This document shows, one piece after another, positions 26,171 through 39,179 of a stretch of 64,000 nucleotides of DNA. The translations under genes were made by a program, and so were the position numbers. The stretch is from Onchocerca lupi. Taxonomy: Eukaryota > Nematoda > Chromadorea > Rhabditida > Onchocercidae. The stretch lies in contig JAOVVO010000010.1 of NCBI GenBank assembly GCA_028564675.1, positions 310,001-374,000 of the forward strand, in the 5' to 3' direction. How positions within the stretch are numbered: position 1 is the first letter of the stretch; each line of letters starts with the position of its first letter. The notes below the pieces were generated by a model. That model did no database searches. It was not told where the DNA came from and worked only from the letters and a program-made list of their open reading frames with translations.

Positions 26171-26717
26171 ACATCGTCAAGCCATTATGTAGAAAAAGAG
26201 TCACATTTAAAGAAGGTGCGGTACCAAATTACTATAAAAGACGAAGAATGGGAATGGATGGCTTTAATAGCTCAAAATTTTTAAAATACAAAACTGCTTT
26301 GAGATCGGATAAAACATTAAACAGTGCAGACAACATTGCTTTATGCGAGGCTATTTATTATAAGTTTTTGTCTTTCTCTCTAGATAAATTTTCGAATAAA
26401 AACTTGTTACTTTCAAGTAATGAAATGCTTAAATTTGATTATTGCATTCATTTGTTAAGGACAGTTTTCATATTGAATGATTTTCTGAATTGCAATATAA
26501 TCTTAATGCAAATATTGAATATGGATAGTGCTCATTTCCAACTTGTATGCTTTTCGATAATCTGCAGATTGTTGGTAGTAGTTTAAGAACGCTTGTTTCA
26601 CGTAGTCCATCTCCAATAGATTATGAGGAGCAAGCGGAAGAAGATACCGTGGATGCAGCGTGCAGTTGTAAAGTGTCTTCACCAGCTAATTTCGGAAATA
26701 CCATGAATGAAGCATAA
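24231..26717 (+). CDS. pcyt-1: CTP:phosphocholine cytidylyltransferase
   Basis: Catalyses CTP + phosphocholine to CDP-choline + pyrophosphate, the rate-setting step of the Kennedy pathway to phosphatidylcholine; it binds membranes when active. Exons: 24231-24350, 24569-24710, 24877-24993, 25111-25262, 25645-25866, 25985-26128 and 26568-26717, joining in frame to 348 residues. A possible extra exon at 26168-26215 would give 364, close to human PCYT1A (367). Visible are VRIYADGVYDLFHYGHANQL with the HxGH catalytic motif, the GRTVTSENERYEGVRHCRYV core, the QRTEGVSTSD motif, and RDYDNYVRRNLQRGY. An amphipathic lysine-rich helix follows (VDQLKQKSLEVIKTWRNKK), then a short acidic, Ser-rich tail with SRSPSP, as in the lipid-sensing helix and phosphorylated tail of the family. 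The start is the first in-frame ATG, giving MSVEHRKRS. Confidence 0.95.
26168..26215 (+). other. pcyt-1: Candidate extra 48-base coding exon of pcyt-1
   Basis: After a run of 26 T and AG, the sequence AATACATCGTCAAGCCATTA reads in phase as NTSSSHYVEKESHLKK and ends at AAG followed by GTGCGG, a plausible donor. It is exactly 16 codons, so including or skipping it keeps the frame. If its donor is not used, the frame runs on for 22 more codons to a stop, giving an alternative C terminus that lacks the SPSP tail. The same T-run-AG arrangement is certainly used in the tankyrase gene (11178). Confidence 0.5.
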
Positions 26718-29441
26718 TGAGATATGTGGTCTGGATATTTGTTCATTTTTAAAGTGCCATTTTTTTTCTTTTGTTTAAAGCTCTGCATTTCTGTTTATTT
26801 TTCAGGTTTATTGCCTTTTTATTTATTTTATTTGCCCGTTTTACAAGGGCACTGATGCATTATTTTTTAAAAAATATTATCCATTATGTATTTTATATGA
26901 GAAATTTGAAGAACTTCATTCAGACAAATGTGAAAACAATCATAACCCTGATCGACATTCACAAGACTGGAAGTCCTGGTTCTTAAGAAGAAAAAATTCA
27001 TACTTACTGAAAATGTTTTATGTTTTAGTACTACATTATAGCTGGCATTTACTAGTTATTAGAGCTTAAAATTATTTAAATTGTTTTATCTGCAATGGTT
27101 AGCTCTTCATATTTCTTAGACTATCAAAACGCGTATATTTGTTTGCTTAACAAAATAATATAGTCTTAGTAAGCTTTTATCGTTCAAACTGATAACTTTA
27201 ATAATAATTTTACTGGAGGAAATTACATGTCTTTAAAGATAATGTAATCGAAAAATTGAAAATGCATCATTTATATGGAATGACTTATGGTAATGATATG
27301 AAAGAATGTTGACTTTAGGACTTAAAAAAAAAAAAAATTAAGATTAGGATAAAGTAACTGTTTTGTTCGTCGCTTGCAGTTCACTTCCAGAGTATATAAT
27401 TTCTTGTTCCTAAGTTTATTTTTGAAATTTTAAATTAATCGCTGAAACAGGATAAAGTAAATTTCAACTCATTATAACTAATAAATTGCTAATTATGCTT
27501 AAGGGAAGCATATGTGATATCCTTTGCTTTCTGCATCATATTTCATATATCTCTACGACTTAATTCACAGGTAATATTTAAGTCATGCTTTGTAGATTGA
27601 ATAAATTATAATTAAATAAGTGTAATTGTATTTATACTCTGTCTTCGGCATTTCTCTATTTATCATCATCGATTCTTTCCATCAAAAGCAGTTGGTATTA
27701 CAGTGTGATGGAAATTCTTTCTTAATATTGTTTCCTTAATTTAAAACTTTTAATTTATTTTCAAACAGTCAGATGATATTAAATTTATCGAATCTTTGGG
27801 ATCTGTATTGTATTAATTTTTGTTACTTTCATTTGAATTGGAAATCATTACATTTTTTGTGGAAGAATTAGAATATTCCACTAACTTCAGATATTGTCTT
27901 ACGATTTCGAAATTCTAGATTAAAATTCAATTGAAATGAGAGTTAGTTTGTATGTTACGAAAACATTTGCTGCGAATCATTTACCAGCAAAATTTTTAAA
28001 ATCTCTGGAAGCAAAAATTTGCGTTAGGATTAGGTTTGAATATTTTTTTGACTTTATCATTACATCATTATTTATTGTTGGCGTTCTACCTATTCATATC
28101 TTTTCCGCTCGTCTTTCCTTCGTAAGACTTCTCTAATTTTAATAAAATGGTTTTTTCTTAATTTTAAGAATTTATGAATTTCCAGACGTCTTAGTTAATT
28201 TCGATTATCCGTATATACCATTTAAATCTGTTTTGAATGAGGTTGATTTCCGGTAACAGTTGATCTTAGCAAACTAGAGTAAAATGCAGGAAAAGTAAGA
28301 TGCCTTTCAAATAAATAAAATTCATTTTGCTCATTAAAAATGAAGGTTTTTCATCGCTTATGTTGAGTTTTCCATTAATTTATATATAACGAAGTTGAAA
28401 TTATTTTTGGATGTGCGATTCATTTTTTAAAGAAATAATTACTACGAATAATGTTTTTGAACAAATCCAAAAATCACTTTCGAAAATAAATTTACGTCTG
28501 AAATAGTGATTGTAACATTCGATTTATTGTACCAAATTACTTACCTTTTATTTATACTATTGATGTTTTGCATATGCGATTCCATGATAAAGTTGATTTA
28601 TTCTGATTTGTTACAGGAAAGTGAAGTTAATAAAAATTTCGTTTTACTAATAATATTTGAGTTTTCTCAAGGTAACTTTCAGGCTTTTATCCGTGAATGC
28701 TTTTGCTATTATTGTGCAGTTTTTTTCGAAATATGTTTTCATTTTTAATCAGGATTCAGATTTTTTGCGGTTACTCCATATAATCATAATATAGCGGTTG
28801 AGCATCTGCTTGAGAGTATGCAGCGGATTATTTTTCCCAATTGGATTTTTATTCATAAGTCTCGATGGTTGAGAAGTTCAAAATTACATTCTTGACAAGC
28901 AAGAAAAAAATAGGCAGTAATAATCAAGATTAGGATTCACAGCTGATATTTTATTTTTCAGATATATAAGAACTGTTCTTCAGACTATATTTGTTATTCT
29001 ATTTCCATGCATTTTCTATTCTCATTTTCTGGAATTAGTGTTGTTATCATTAAGAGATAAATTCCCTTTTTGAAACCATAAAATCTTTAAACTCAATACT
29101 TTTTCTTCAGTTGTAAGAGATCCAGAAAGATTACTCCCTTTTCCCTTATTTAGTCTTTGAAACGAAATTAAATAATGTCTTTTAGCATACAGTAATGAAT
29201 ACGAAACCGAATTTTTTTTGAAAATGGACATGAAAAATTATTCTATTTTAAGAATTATTCTTCTATGGTTGGTTTTTGCTTTTTTGAAAGATTTGTTTAG
29301 GAAATTTCCATTTCATGTCATTGCGTGTTTGTTGTCATTGATTCGTGGTTGAATAGTTGAACATAGTTCTAATCTATTTTGATGAATTGTATAATATTTC
29401 GAAATCTAGCAATTTTAAAGGAAGTTGGTGATTACTATAGT
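26718..29441. other. Gene-poor stretch between pcyt-1 and the UPF3 gene
   Basis: No gene supported. It includes the pcyt-1 3' untranslated region. A minus-strand frame at 29022-29231 (containing RLNKGKGSNLSGSLTTEEKV) is mildly protein-like and may be another relic, but it is short and isolated. The plus-strand frames at 27936 and 28506 look random. Confidence 0.45.
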
Positions 29442-32400
29442 ATGAAAAATGATTCTTCGAAGTTGGCGTCAAGTGCGACGTCGTACAGAAAAGAAAAAAT
29501 TCGACGGAAAATGCCGCTTAAAGTAAGCGGTTCTTATTCGACTAATTTCAAGAATGCAGTTTTTTAAAGTAAAAATTCAAGAGTTTCGAGAAATTGCCAA
29601 AAGTAGAGCTAAAAAAAACAATTTTTGCTTAAATGATTCAACTAAGCTTTTCGAAAAATTTTTTATAATCATTTAATTACTAAAGTTCTCTTTTTTTGAC
29701 CTTTTCAATGTGAAATACTGATTTTGAGATCGTTCTTCGTCGATTGCCGGCAGCCATGACATGGGAGCAATTACAAACTCAATTGAATCCAATTCCGGAA
29801 TTCGAATTCTCTGAATTTGTCGCTGCTAAATCAGGGTTGATCTTACTTTTATGTAGCACGAATTTCTATGTTCTCTATAATTTTTCCTTTTTTTTTTTTA
29901 TTTTTTTTTATTTTTTTTTTTTTAGTTTTTGCTCGATATTGTGCGGTTTATGATGATTTAATTCTTTGATGCATAATTTTGTATTTATTTAATAGAGTAA
30001 TACTAGTTAAAGATAAAATTTATTCATGTAAATTGCTTGACTCCGTCCAGTTTCAAATCATATCAAGATTTTTGTCGAAATTAGGGTACTGTATCAATTC
30101 CTATTTATAATCTTCTATTTTCGGTTTTTTTTTTCTTTTTTTTTTTTTTTTGAAAAATTTCTTTAGTACTTTATCTTCTTAATATTCTGCTGCTCTTTTT
30201 CTTTGGTTTCATTGTTTTTGTACTGTCATTCATGTGATTCATTTTTCAGCGGAGGAATATCGTTTTCGAGAGTATATTTCGTTTTCAAGAATGATGATGA
30301 TATTATCGCTTTTAAAGAGCGTTTCCATGGATATGTTTTTGTTGATAATGAGGGTGATAAATTCTTCCAACTATTTGTTAAAAATTACAAGATCAGATTG
30401 AAAATTAAGCAACTATGATTAGAATATATGGAAGTTACTTCTATCCCATATATATTTTTACTTATTTTTTAATTATTGTTGAAATAAGAAGTAGTGAATA
30501 CATTTTTCATCCAAACAGCTTTATGTTAAACATATTTAGTAGCTCTTATACATCCTAAAGATAGTGAAACTCTGCTTTCTTAAAAATGAGACTTTGAGGC
30601 TTTGATCAAGCATATTTTTCAGTATCGATTTTGTTTTTATTTATATTTTGTATTTTAGGAGGAGAATCTGTTGGTATTGTCGAGCTTGCGCCGAATCCAA
30701 AGGTTCCACATGACAAATTAGAGACAGCCAAGGAACGTGATTTAAAATGTGGTACTATAGAAACAGGTTTTTAATATACTCATTTTCATGATTCATTTCA
30801 GTGTCTTTATATATTTTCATTCCAAATCCTTATTCTAAATAATTTAGATCATGAATATAAAAAATTCTTAAGCGAAAGAGAAAACCCGCAAAAACTAGAT
30901 CCAGTGCCATTGGAACAACTGATCAGAGAAATCGATGAAAAGGAGAAAATGGTTGAAAGTAACTTTTCTCTTGTTGCTTTTCCTATTAACTGCAGTTTAG
31001 AAATGCAAAGGAAAAAAAGATAGTTTTGGCAGCAGAAATTTTTTTTAATATCAAGAAAAGACAAAGAAAGCAAGTGAAAACTAAAAGACTGAAAAAAGAA
31101 CTGAATGAACAAGAAAATGTTAAAAACAAAAACAAATGCAGTTTTTTCTACATCTGTTTAAAGGAATTTTGGTGGAATCACATTACTGTTAGCCTTGAAT
31201 CTCTGGTATGAAATTTGATGAGGTTAATCTGGGTTACAGTCAGCTTTCAGCAGTATTCTAGGAAGATCTTTTTAAGCGAGAGATAAAGTGTTGTCAGATA
31301 TAATGTTATCTAATGAGTGGATTCTTTTTTATTCCATTAATATTGCAAGGCATCTGCTGCATGTCCTGGTGATATTTCAAATAATTTATTTTTTTTCCAA
31401 TGAAGATTGTTGAACCCATTGTTAAGTTAATTCATATATTTCTGGAATTATTAATGTAATGATTTGCTTAGTTGGTGATCTATGTAAATGCTAAAAGCAC
31501 AAAAGAAATATTTAAAAAATATGAAATTTAACCAAAATTTCAAGAAATAGTATTGCCGTAGTTTTTGTTAAATGTGGTAAAAGAATAACAAACTAAATGA
31601 GATGCTTTGTGATTTTTATAACCATTCACTGTATCAATTTCAGAGAATGCTGTACAGGAAACGCCGCTAACGCAGTACATGATTAGGAAAAGTATCAGAC
31701 GCATTGAGGTGTCTCGTACGATGATTTTTTTCTTTATCCAAGCACATTAAATTGATGGCTTGATTTAAACCACTCTCAGGAAATTTATAAAAAAAAATAC
31801 ATATAGCAAAAATATATGATTTGTAATTACATTATAAGTGAGTGATGCTGTATAGTGGCTTTCATTACTTCTGGAGATTTGTTTAATAGTTTTTGCATAA
31901 TTGATTTTTCTAAATCAAAGATTTCTTATTCCGTCTTTTTCATACTATTATTTCAAAAATCTGAATAATCTGTTCTATATAAATTTCATCATTTAATCAA
32001 AAAAAAAAAAAAAATGAATTATTTTGGAACACTTAATTTTAGGAAAAACGACGTGCTCGTGAAGAAGAGAAGCGTGAGCGTATGGAACGTCGTTATGAAA
32101 GTGAATTGAGAGATAAACGAGATCGACAAGACATGAAGAAAGTGACTGAATTTCGTAACTCAAAGTTTGAACGAAGCCATGAAAGTTCAGTGAAAGAAAA
32201 AGAAAGGTTATCATCAGAAGCGCACAAACTCTTTCACGTCGCTGTAATTCCCGACTTATCCATATGCTATTACATATGTCAAATTTTTTGATTTGAGATG
32301 AGAATATATATTCATCAAAAGTGATAGTTTTAATGAATTAGTTACTGCAGATGTATTCTTATATCCTATCGTAATTTCTTATTGAGAATATTGAGCAAAA

Positions 32401-34428
32401 AAAGTTCATAGTATAAATCATTTGAATCATTATGATTGGTTAAAGGATTATTAAGATAAAGATTTTCACAGGACAAAAATTCGCACTTATCGTTCTGGTG
32501 ATTGTAACCGTAATGGTACGATAGAAAAAAGCAATAAATGGTGTGACAATAATGACCGTGACAAGTGCGTTCAATTATCGAAGAAGGGACGAGATGCGTC
32601 AGGTATTTATTTATAATGTGGACATAGCATATGTAGCATGAACAGCTATAAATATAGGGCGAAGTCCAAATTTATGTTTGCAGATAGCAGAGATCTTTTT
32701 TCGAGAAAAACGAAACAGAATGATGAAAATCAAGATTTCAAAGATGAAAGAATTGAAAAACTGGAAAAAGAGAAGATAAGAAAGGAAGATGAAACTATCT
32801 CCAAGAAAGTTGTACCTCTGGAAGATACTACTGGACCAACATCGTATGTCTTCTCGAAGTTTTAATTTGAAATTTCTTTTATTTATGGAAATTTACATTT
32901 CCATAGGTATTATAATGTAGAGGAAAGCATAGAAATATAGTTTCTGGAACTTGTTAACAGGATCGACAACGAGACTAATGTATTTCGAAATATGTAGCAA
33001 CTGACACGATTCAGATATAGCTGAACGCTCAGTGTTATCATGAAAGAAAACCGCTTTAAAACAGCTGTTGTAATATAAGTAATCCAAAAAATGAAAGGCA
33101 GTGATCATAGATGATGCACTGAATTTCAGACATTCAAATTGTTTATAATGGGCAAAATCTTCTAGCGATTTGCAGAATCTATTTTAGAAGTGCAAAACTT
33201 TGTAATATCCTTATATTTTTATGGGCTGACAAGTCAAAGTAATTTGCAAACATGCGTACTTAATACAAAATATAATGTCGACTTCTTAATTTATTATGCA
33301 AAATTTTATTGCAAGCGAATGCAATAGTTATTTTTAGATCGGATAAACCGAGTACTAGAATCTCGAAAATAGTAAATCGAATGCCAGAGCAGAAAATCAC
33401 AGTGACCGAGAAAAATAGTAAAGACCCAAACAATGGAAGGAAGGAAGAAAAGACTGAAAATGGTTTTACGAAGCCTCGTCGTAACAAGGTGAGCAAATTA
33501 ACAAGTTATCGGCTTATTATAATCATTCTATTGCACGATGCATGGACACGTGATCATGATAAGCCGTGTTTATAGCAAAAAAGAATCAAATGATCAAAGT
33601 GTTTCATTTAATTACGAAATTATAAAACTGGATTTCTTTTTTACATTCGACGGCAGCCCTAGACTCCATAGTTATTCTTGTCCCATGCTTTTCATTTCTG
33701 AAATTCCAAAATCAGTTGCTGCAATATATTGATGGTTGTACTCTTTGGAGTATTCAAATATCCAATTTATTGCTGATCCTATTTCAAGTATTTAATTCAC
33801 AAAAATTTATCACCCTCAATATTTTTCTCTGTCGAATTATAATTTTTTGCCTGCAATATATAAATAAATTGCAGCATTAAGTAAAAATGAAACAAAAAAG
33901 AAGTGATTTTTCGAAATTTAAACAATAGCTATGAAACGAAATCTAAGGAATAAAACCAGTTACTCAGACTTTTTAAAGCAAAAAGCTCTTGATGGACAAT
34001 TTTTTGTTGACATTTTCTGTCCTAATACTGAGATAAATATGACATTCTATCCCAGCAATGTTAAAACTAAGAAAAAAAGTATCGATCATGGTTGTATATT
34101 TCTAACAGTTTTCGCCATTTTTAAGTCACAAAATTTTTCCTTTTAAACTAAGACATGCTAAAAAAGAAATTTTTCATGGTTATTATCCCTTCGATTCTTT
34201 GCTCTTCTTTTCAATTCAAATAAAATGATATCCTAATTGTTTTTCAGTTTTATTTCTGTTGTTTTTCGAATATGTTTTTGATCTTCTCGAAACAGATTTA
34301 ACTTGTAGGACCGACCAGAGCGTGCAATATATCAGCCTGGTGCCGTTCGACGTCGAGCTGCAGCTTTAGCTGCGTCTGGTTCAAATTCTACCGAAAAAAT
34401 CGCATCAGCTTCTAAGGAAAAGCCTTGA
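29442..34428 (+). CDS. smg-4: UPF3 / SMG-4 nonsense-mediated mRNA decay factor
   Basis: Shuttling adaptor that links UPF2 to the exon junction complex during nonsense-mediated decay. Eleven exons: 29442-29522, 29729-29835, 30250-30353, 30659-30766, 30848-30958, 31644-31708, 32043-32206, 32472-32602, 32684-32843, 33338-33488 and 34309-34428, in frame, 433 residues. The N-terminal RNP-like UPF3 domain (about 28-140) is clear: VLRRLPAAMTWEQLQTQL, VYFVFKNDDDIIAFKERF, HGYVFVDNEG, GIVELAPNPKV, then DHEYKKFL. A highly charged middle with EEEKRERMERRYESEL follows. Near the C terminus (about 395-406) is RPERAIYQPGA, matching the exon-junction-binding motif of UPF3B. The start ATG sits 1 base after a TATAG that could accept the spliced leader. 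The acceptor of exon 2 (ATTTTGAG) is unusual. The SMG-4 name is by family. Confidence 0.92.
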
Positions 34429-35490
34429 GTGTGTAAGTTAAGTAAGTTTCGATTCAGAAAAAGTTTCATTTCAGTGCTCGATGAGTTAGGCATACAACAA
34501 ATATAGCACGTTAAAATATTTTTTGGATTTATTAGAAAATGATGTAAATAGCCCACAAATAAAGAGATTCTCAGAAAACTGGGAGAGAGATTTTTCATAA
34601 GCAAATGGTCAGTCTGAAGCATAAAAATAGTTGTATGAAAGAATTACTGTATAGGTTTGTTTTGCCGATTTAGGACTTATTTGCTTCCAACATCTAATAT
34701 CATTTATCTTGACGTGTATCAAAGTCGTTGTTTTACATATTCTAACAACTTCATAGTTCCTTCTACTTTCTTCCGGTATCAATATCGATTATTCCATTAA
34801 CACTCTTGAGTTCCTATTTTTCGCTACGTGTAAGAATAATGTTTTTGGTACAAATAATTTTGCAGGATTTCTTAATCTTCGACTCAAAAAAGTATTGGTT
34901 GTATTATTTCGATGCTTATTGTTATAAATAATATCCGATATAATCCTATTTTAATTTATTCATTCTAATCTTCCAATTTACTAATTAAATTTTTTGAGGT
35001 AGTTGCATTGGTAAGTATTGGAAGAATCGCATATCTGAATATTGGCTAATTTCCTGTATGTGACCGTGGCGCAACAGCAGCAGCGATGCTTAACAGTTTG
35101 TCAACTAAAAAATGTACGAATTTTGGTCCATAACTACTTCTGGTCAAAAGAGATGCGAACTTGGCCAGTTTTGTGGAGAATGGTACTAGTGAAACTGAGA
35201 AGTGTTCTTCCTTATCACTTTCATTTACTTAGTTGAATTGATTATAAATGCCAAGGGAATTTCATTTTTGGTTCTCTTACAAGCAATACCATTATGATAA
35301 ATGCTTATATATATCTGTTAAAGTTTAAGCACATGTTTTTCATTATGGACGATTTTGATGAAATTATTATTAAAGTACTCGTATCCAATAAGTATATGCT
35401 TAGCTGCATTTGTGCAGTGATGCACAAATTGTATGTTTTCATTTATCTTCAACCTTAACTAGATTATTCCCGGATGCAAATATGTGGGAA
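34429..35490. other. Gene-free stretch after the UPF3 gene
   Basis: 3' untranslated region and AT-rich spacer. The minus-strand frame at 34332-34622 is partly a shadow of the last UPF3 exon. The plus-strand frame at 35042-35236 is not convincing. Confidence 0.5.
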
Positions 35491-35499
35491 CATTAAAAT

Positions 35500-37290
35500 C
35501 TTCCAACAAGAACTATGAGGTTTCTCTTTCACAAGCTTAAGTCTATCAAACATTTCCTGAATGTAAAACTTCAGCAAGGAAAAAAGCTCAAGTTAAGAAA
35601 CTGATTTTAAGAATTTTGCTATACGTCAATTTTCATATCGAATTATATAAATTTTCCCAGCAAAAGTTGATATTCAAAATTTATTATCTCTCTTTCGAAG
35701 CTTTCCAATGTATGGTTTGCGGGATTGTAGAATTTCAGAGTTGTAGGAGTATATGTCAATCTTTTCATAACTTCTCATTAGGATCTTATTTTATTAATAG
35801 AGGAGATTTTGAGAAGTAATCAGGAGATTCTTCAATTGAATGGGATCATCACGAGCCCTTTCCAAATTTTTTCCGCGGGATATTTTGTGAGAGGACTCTG
35901 TAATTATTTGTTAAGTATGGTAAGGCTTAAATAACACGAATTTTGTTGATTTCGGAATGACTCATAGGAATGACTCATTTTTAGTTTTCTCCTGCAAGTT
36001 GAAATCGGGAAATGAAACCTTCGCAAACTGCTTAATTCGTGAGGAATTAAATATTATATTTCTGTCAGAGAAGTATTTAGCTCCTATGATTTGTGACCTT
36101 TGCCTGATTGCTGACTTCATGTCATCTTACTATTTTGCATTCTTCATTGATTTGTGAAATTATTTTTAATGAATTTGTCTTTGGAATGGTTTTAGAATCA
36201 CTGATTTTTAGGGAGGTAGCTTCTGTTGTTAAAGTGGAAAAACGACTCTGAGATAGTTGGGTTTTCAAAATTCGGAAAAATACTTCAAATTATGTTGTAT
36301 TTGTCTCAATGTTGTTTGGGCTTAATGTCAATATTAAGCCAAATATTTTTAGACAGATATGGAATGGGCTTTCTGCGACGAGCATTTTTCAATTTTTGCT
36401 AAGCAATCGCATATATGAATTTTTTTTTTTATATATTATATAATAGTCATTGAAACAGAATGACGGGAAATTATCTCTCAATGTAACTTCTGATTTGAAT
36501 CTTCATGTTTGCTCCGTTCGTTGGTTTTTCTATTCATAAAGACTCGAATTTTGTTCCTCACCTCTTTTATTTATTGATGTGAATTTATTTTTGCAATATT
36601 TTAGCAAAGACATAAAATTTCTAAAATACTCTTTATAAGATGATACAGTTTACTCTTTAGGAAATTGAGCGATTCTTGCATGATGAGGATTTGTTCGTTA
36701 CTTTGCATTTGTTAGTCGTTCATAAAAATCATAATTGATGATTCAATAACTTATAAACATCGAAAATCCCGCAAATATGGGATTGAGAAACTTGCATTAT
36801 GTTTGTGGAAGTTCAAAGTAAGTATTATTGAAGGTCAAATTATTTTTTTTTTCGATTACGATTCTCACTAGAGCTCAAGAATCTTGGATTTAGCGAAAAA
36901 TCAAGAATTCACAACTGGGTCCAAGTTTGTAGAATTCTGCAAGATTTTTTTTTTCTCATTCTGTAATTTTCGTTCGCTTAAATGAGTCATTTTAAACAGA
37001 TTAGGCTGGGACTCTAATAATATTTGTTGAACTGCAGAAACATTTAAATAAAGTTTTTCATTCTTAAAACGGTATGCAGTTACAACATTGATCTCTCTCC
37101 ACAGTTCACATGGTACGGACATCTGGAAAAATGCGGTGCTGGTTGCTTTAAGTATCAAAAAACATTAAGAAAAGAGAAACTTTTTTTCTGAATGTAAAAT
37201 GGAATTGAATTTAGGCAAAGTCTGCTGAACTTTGTGTTTTTGCAATTTCAGTTCTTCTAAATCAACGACAAAAGATGATGGGTGCTTACC
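35500..37290 (-). pseudogene. Decayed coding sequence, unknown family (left part of a long relic)
   Basis: Several minus-strand stretches read like protein. About 37290-37190 contains VDLEELKLQKHKVQQTLPKF. An 85-codon frame at 36901-37158 contains VPCELWREINVVTAYRFKNE. About 36165-36000 contains DDMKSAIRQRSQIIGAKYF and RIKQFAKVSFPDFNLQ. About 35780-35640 contains KRLTYTPTTLKFYNPANHT and SFEREIINFEYQLLLGKF. They are separated by stops and frame changes with no obvious splice sites. All lie on the same strand as the relic at 39180-40420, so the two may be parts of one decayed gene or element. No family recognised. Confidence 0.35.
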
Positions 37291-38041
37291 TATATAGAAC
37301 TACTTTTTTTTTATCCAAAAGAGACAAATGAAGAATTGGATAATAAAGAAATCGAAAATATGCTTCCTCATAAGAAATTTGTATTCCTATGATATATTTT
37401 ATTACCTAATTCAAATAAACCTTGAGAATTACAATCAGTTTTCTTTTTCAGCCTTACTCAACAGGGATTATGCGGAATATATGCTTTTTTTAGAAGGAAA
37501 AAAAAAAGACTTCAGAATGGCCTGCTTCATTTTCTCACTTCTCGAAAAGAGAAACTTGCATCTTTTTTATCAATTAGAAAATCAAACGATTTACTGTAAC
37601 TTATGCATGATGTATACTTTCATGTATAATATCTTTAATTAAGTATCTTAATTAAATGGGGGAAGTCAATGTTAAGGTGAAAAGTAATTTATTTCAGATG
37701 AATATTTTAGGCTAAATTTTTCTGGATAAAATTATATGTTTTTTTCTGAATTAGGTCGTTATATTTCGTCCGAATTAGCAACGCTCGATTATTTAAAACA
37801 TTACAAACGCACTAAAAATCAAAGAAAAGTGAGAAAAGTGAGAAAAAAAGAAAAGTGAGGAAATGTTTGTATATTTTCCAACTGAGATCAATAATTGGAA
37901 ATACCAATGAATTGAATTTAAAAGGGTTTAACGGCTGAAATAATTAATCTTTAAGATAGTAGAACTGTGAAACTTAGAAAATTGTGGTTACTTACAATAA
38001 ATGACAAGGTAATTGATGTTGTTCTCCTGAAAAAAAAAATG

Positions 38042-38065
38042 TATATATATATATATATATATATA
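38042..38065. repeat. (TA)n microsatellite
   Basis: A run of about 12 TA units follows an A-rich stretch. Simple repeat, no function implied. Confidence 0.85.
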
Positions 38066-39179
38066 ACAAATTAGTAAACAATCCATGAATAATGCCAATA
38101 ATATCGTATGATTTATTGAATCGATGTTTCGATCTTTCACTACTACAATTATTGAAATGGTCTTATCAGTGTTATCAGCCATTTCAATGTACTTTCTTAT
38201 CACTTTATCCATATATCTTTTTTAGCTAATATTGTATATATACTAGAGATTACAACATGATTCATCTTTTGTAGCTAATATTGTGTATACCAAAGATACA
38301 ACATGTGAATAAACTGAAATAAAGCACGATGTATTGGATGCTAATTACAACTATTTGGACTGAAGAAAAAAATGCTCAATTTATTAGCATTTGGAAATAT
38401 AATCAGTAAAGCGGCAAATTCATATACAAGTCCATTTGAGCATAAATATAATGCGAAAGCTTAAATCAATTCATAGAATCTATTGTCAAAAAGTTCGTTT
38501 AGAACTAATTATTACAAGAAGATGCCTAGAATTTCCGCTATTAGTCCCAATTTTTTACGCTTCATATTATTTACTAATTGATCATTTATATTTTTGAATT
38601 TTTGTCAGTCATTTTTATTGTCAGGTAACTTCATTTAACGTTCAGTTTTCTTCTCAAACTTCATAAAAAAATTACAGAATAAATTTTCTTGAAATTCATT
38701 GCAAATCAAAAAAAAATATTGTTATTTGCTAATATCAGCTTTTCATGAATATTTTTATTTCATAATGTTGCAAAAGTTTAATATGTAAGATTGTCTATTG
38801 TTAGGGAAGTAATTATTGTATCAATGATTTAATATTTGGCATAAAATTTGAATTTTTAAAAAGTTTGATGCATTCTGTTTGATTCTTTTGCGTAATAACA
38901 TAGCTTTCAGATAGTAAGATAAAACAGATAAATACTTTCTATCTCTTTAAAAGATGTTATCACATTCGAAAGATCCTGTAAATCACTGTTTCTTAACATT
39001 ATAACGCGCAGAATCTTCTGAAAGAAATCTTCCACAGCTTATTCGTACTTGATTTTCAGCATTAATTTTTGGAGATCACGTAAGATTTAAATCCCAAATT
39101 TGAATGAAACTATAATTAGAATTTTAAAAAATTAGTTAAATCAATTTAAAAATTTCATTAATTTAGAGTTCAAAAACTT

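Noticed and set aside
26137..26586. 149-codon plus-strand open frame inside the pcyt-1 locus
   Set aside because: It begins in the T-run, is in a different frame from the pcyt-1 exons on both sides, and has no recognisable domain. The coding-like part of this interval is the 48-base segment in another frame.
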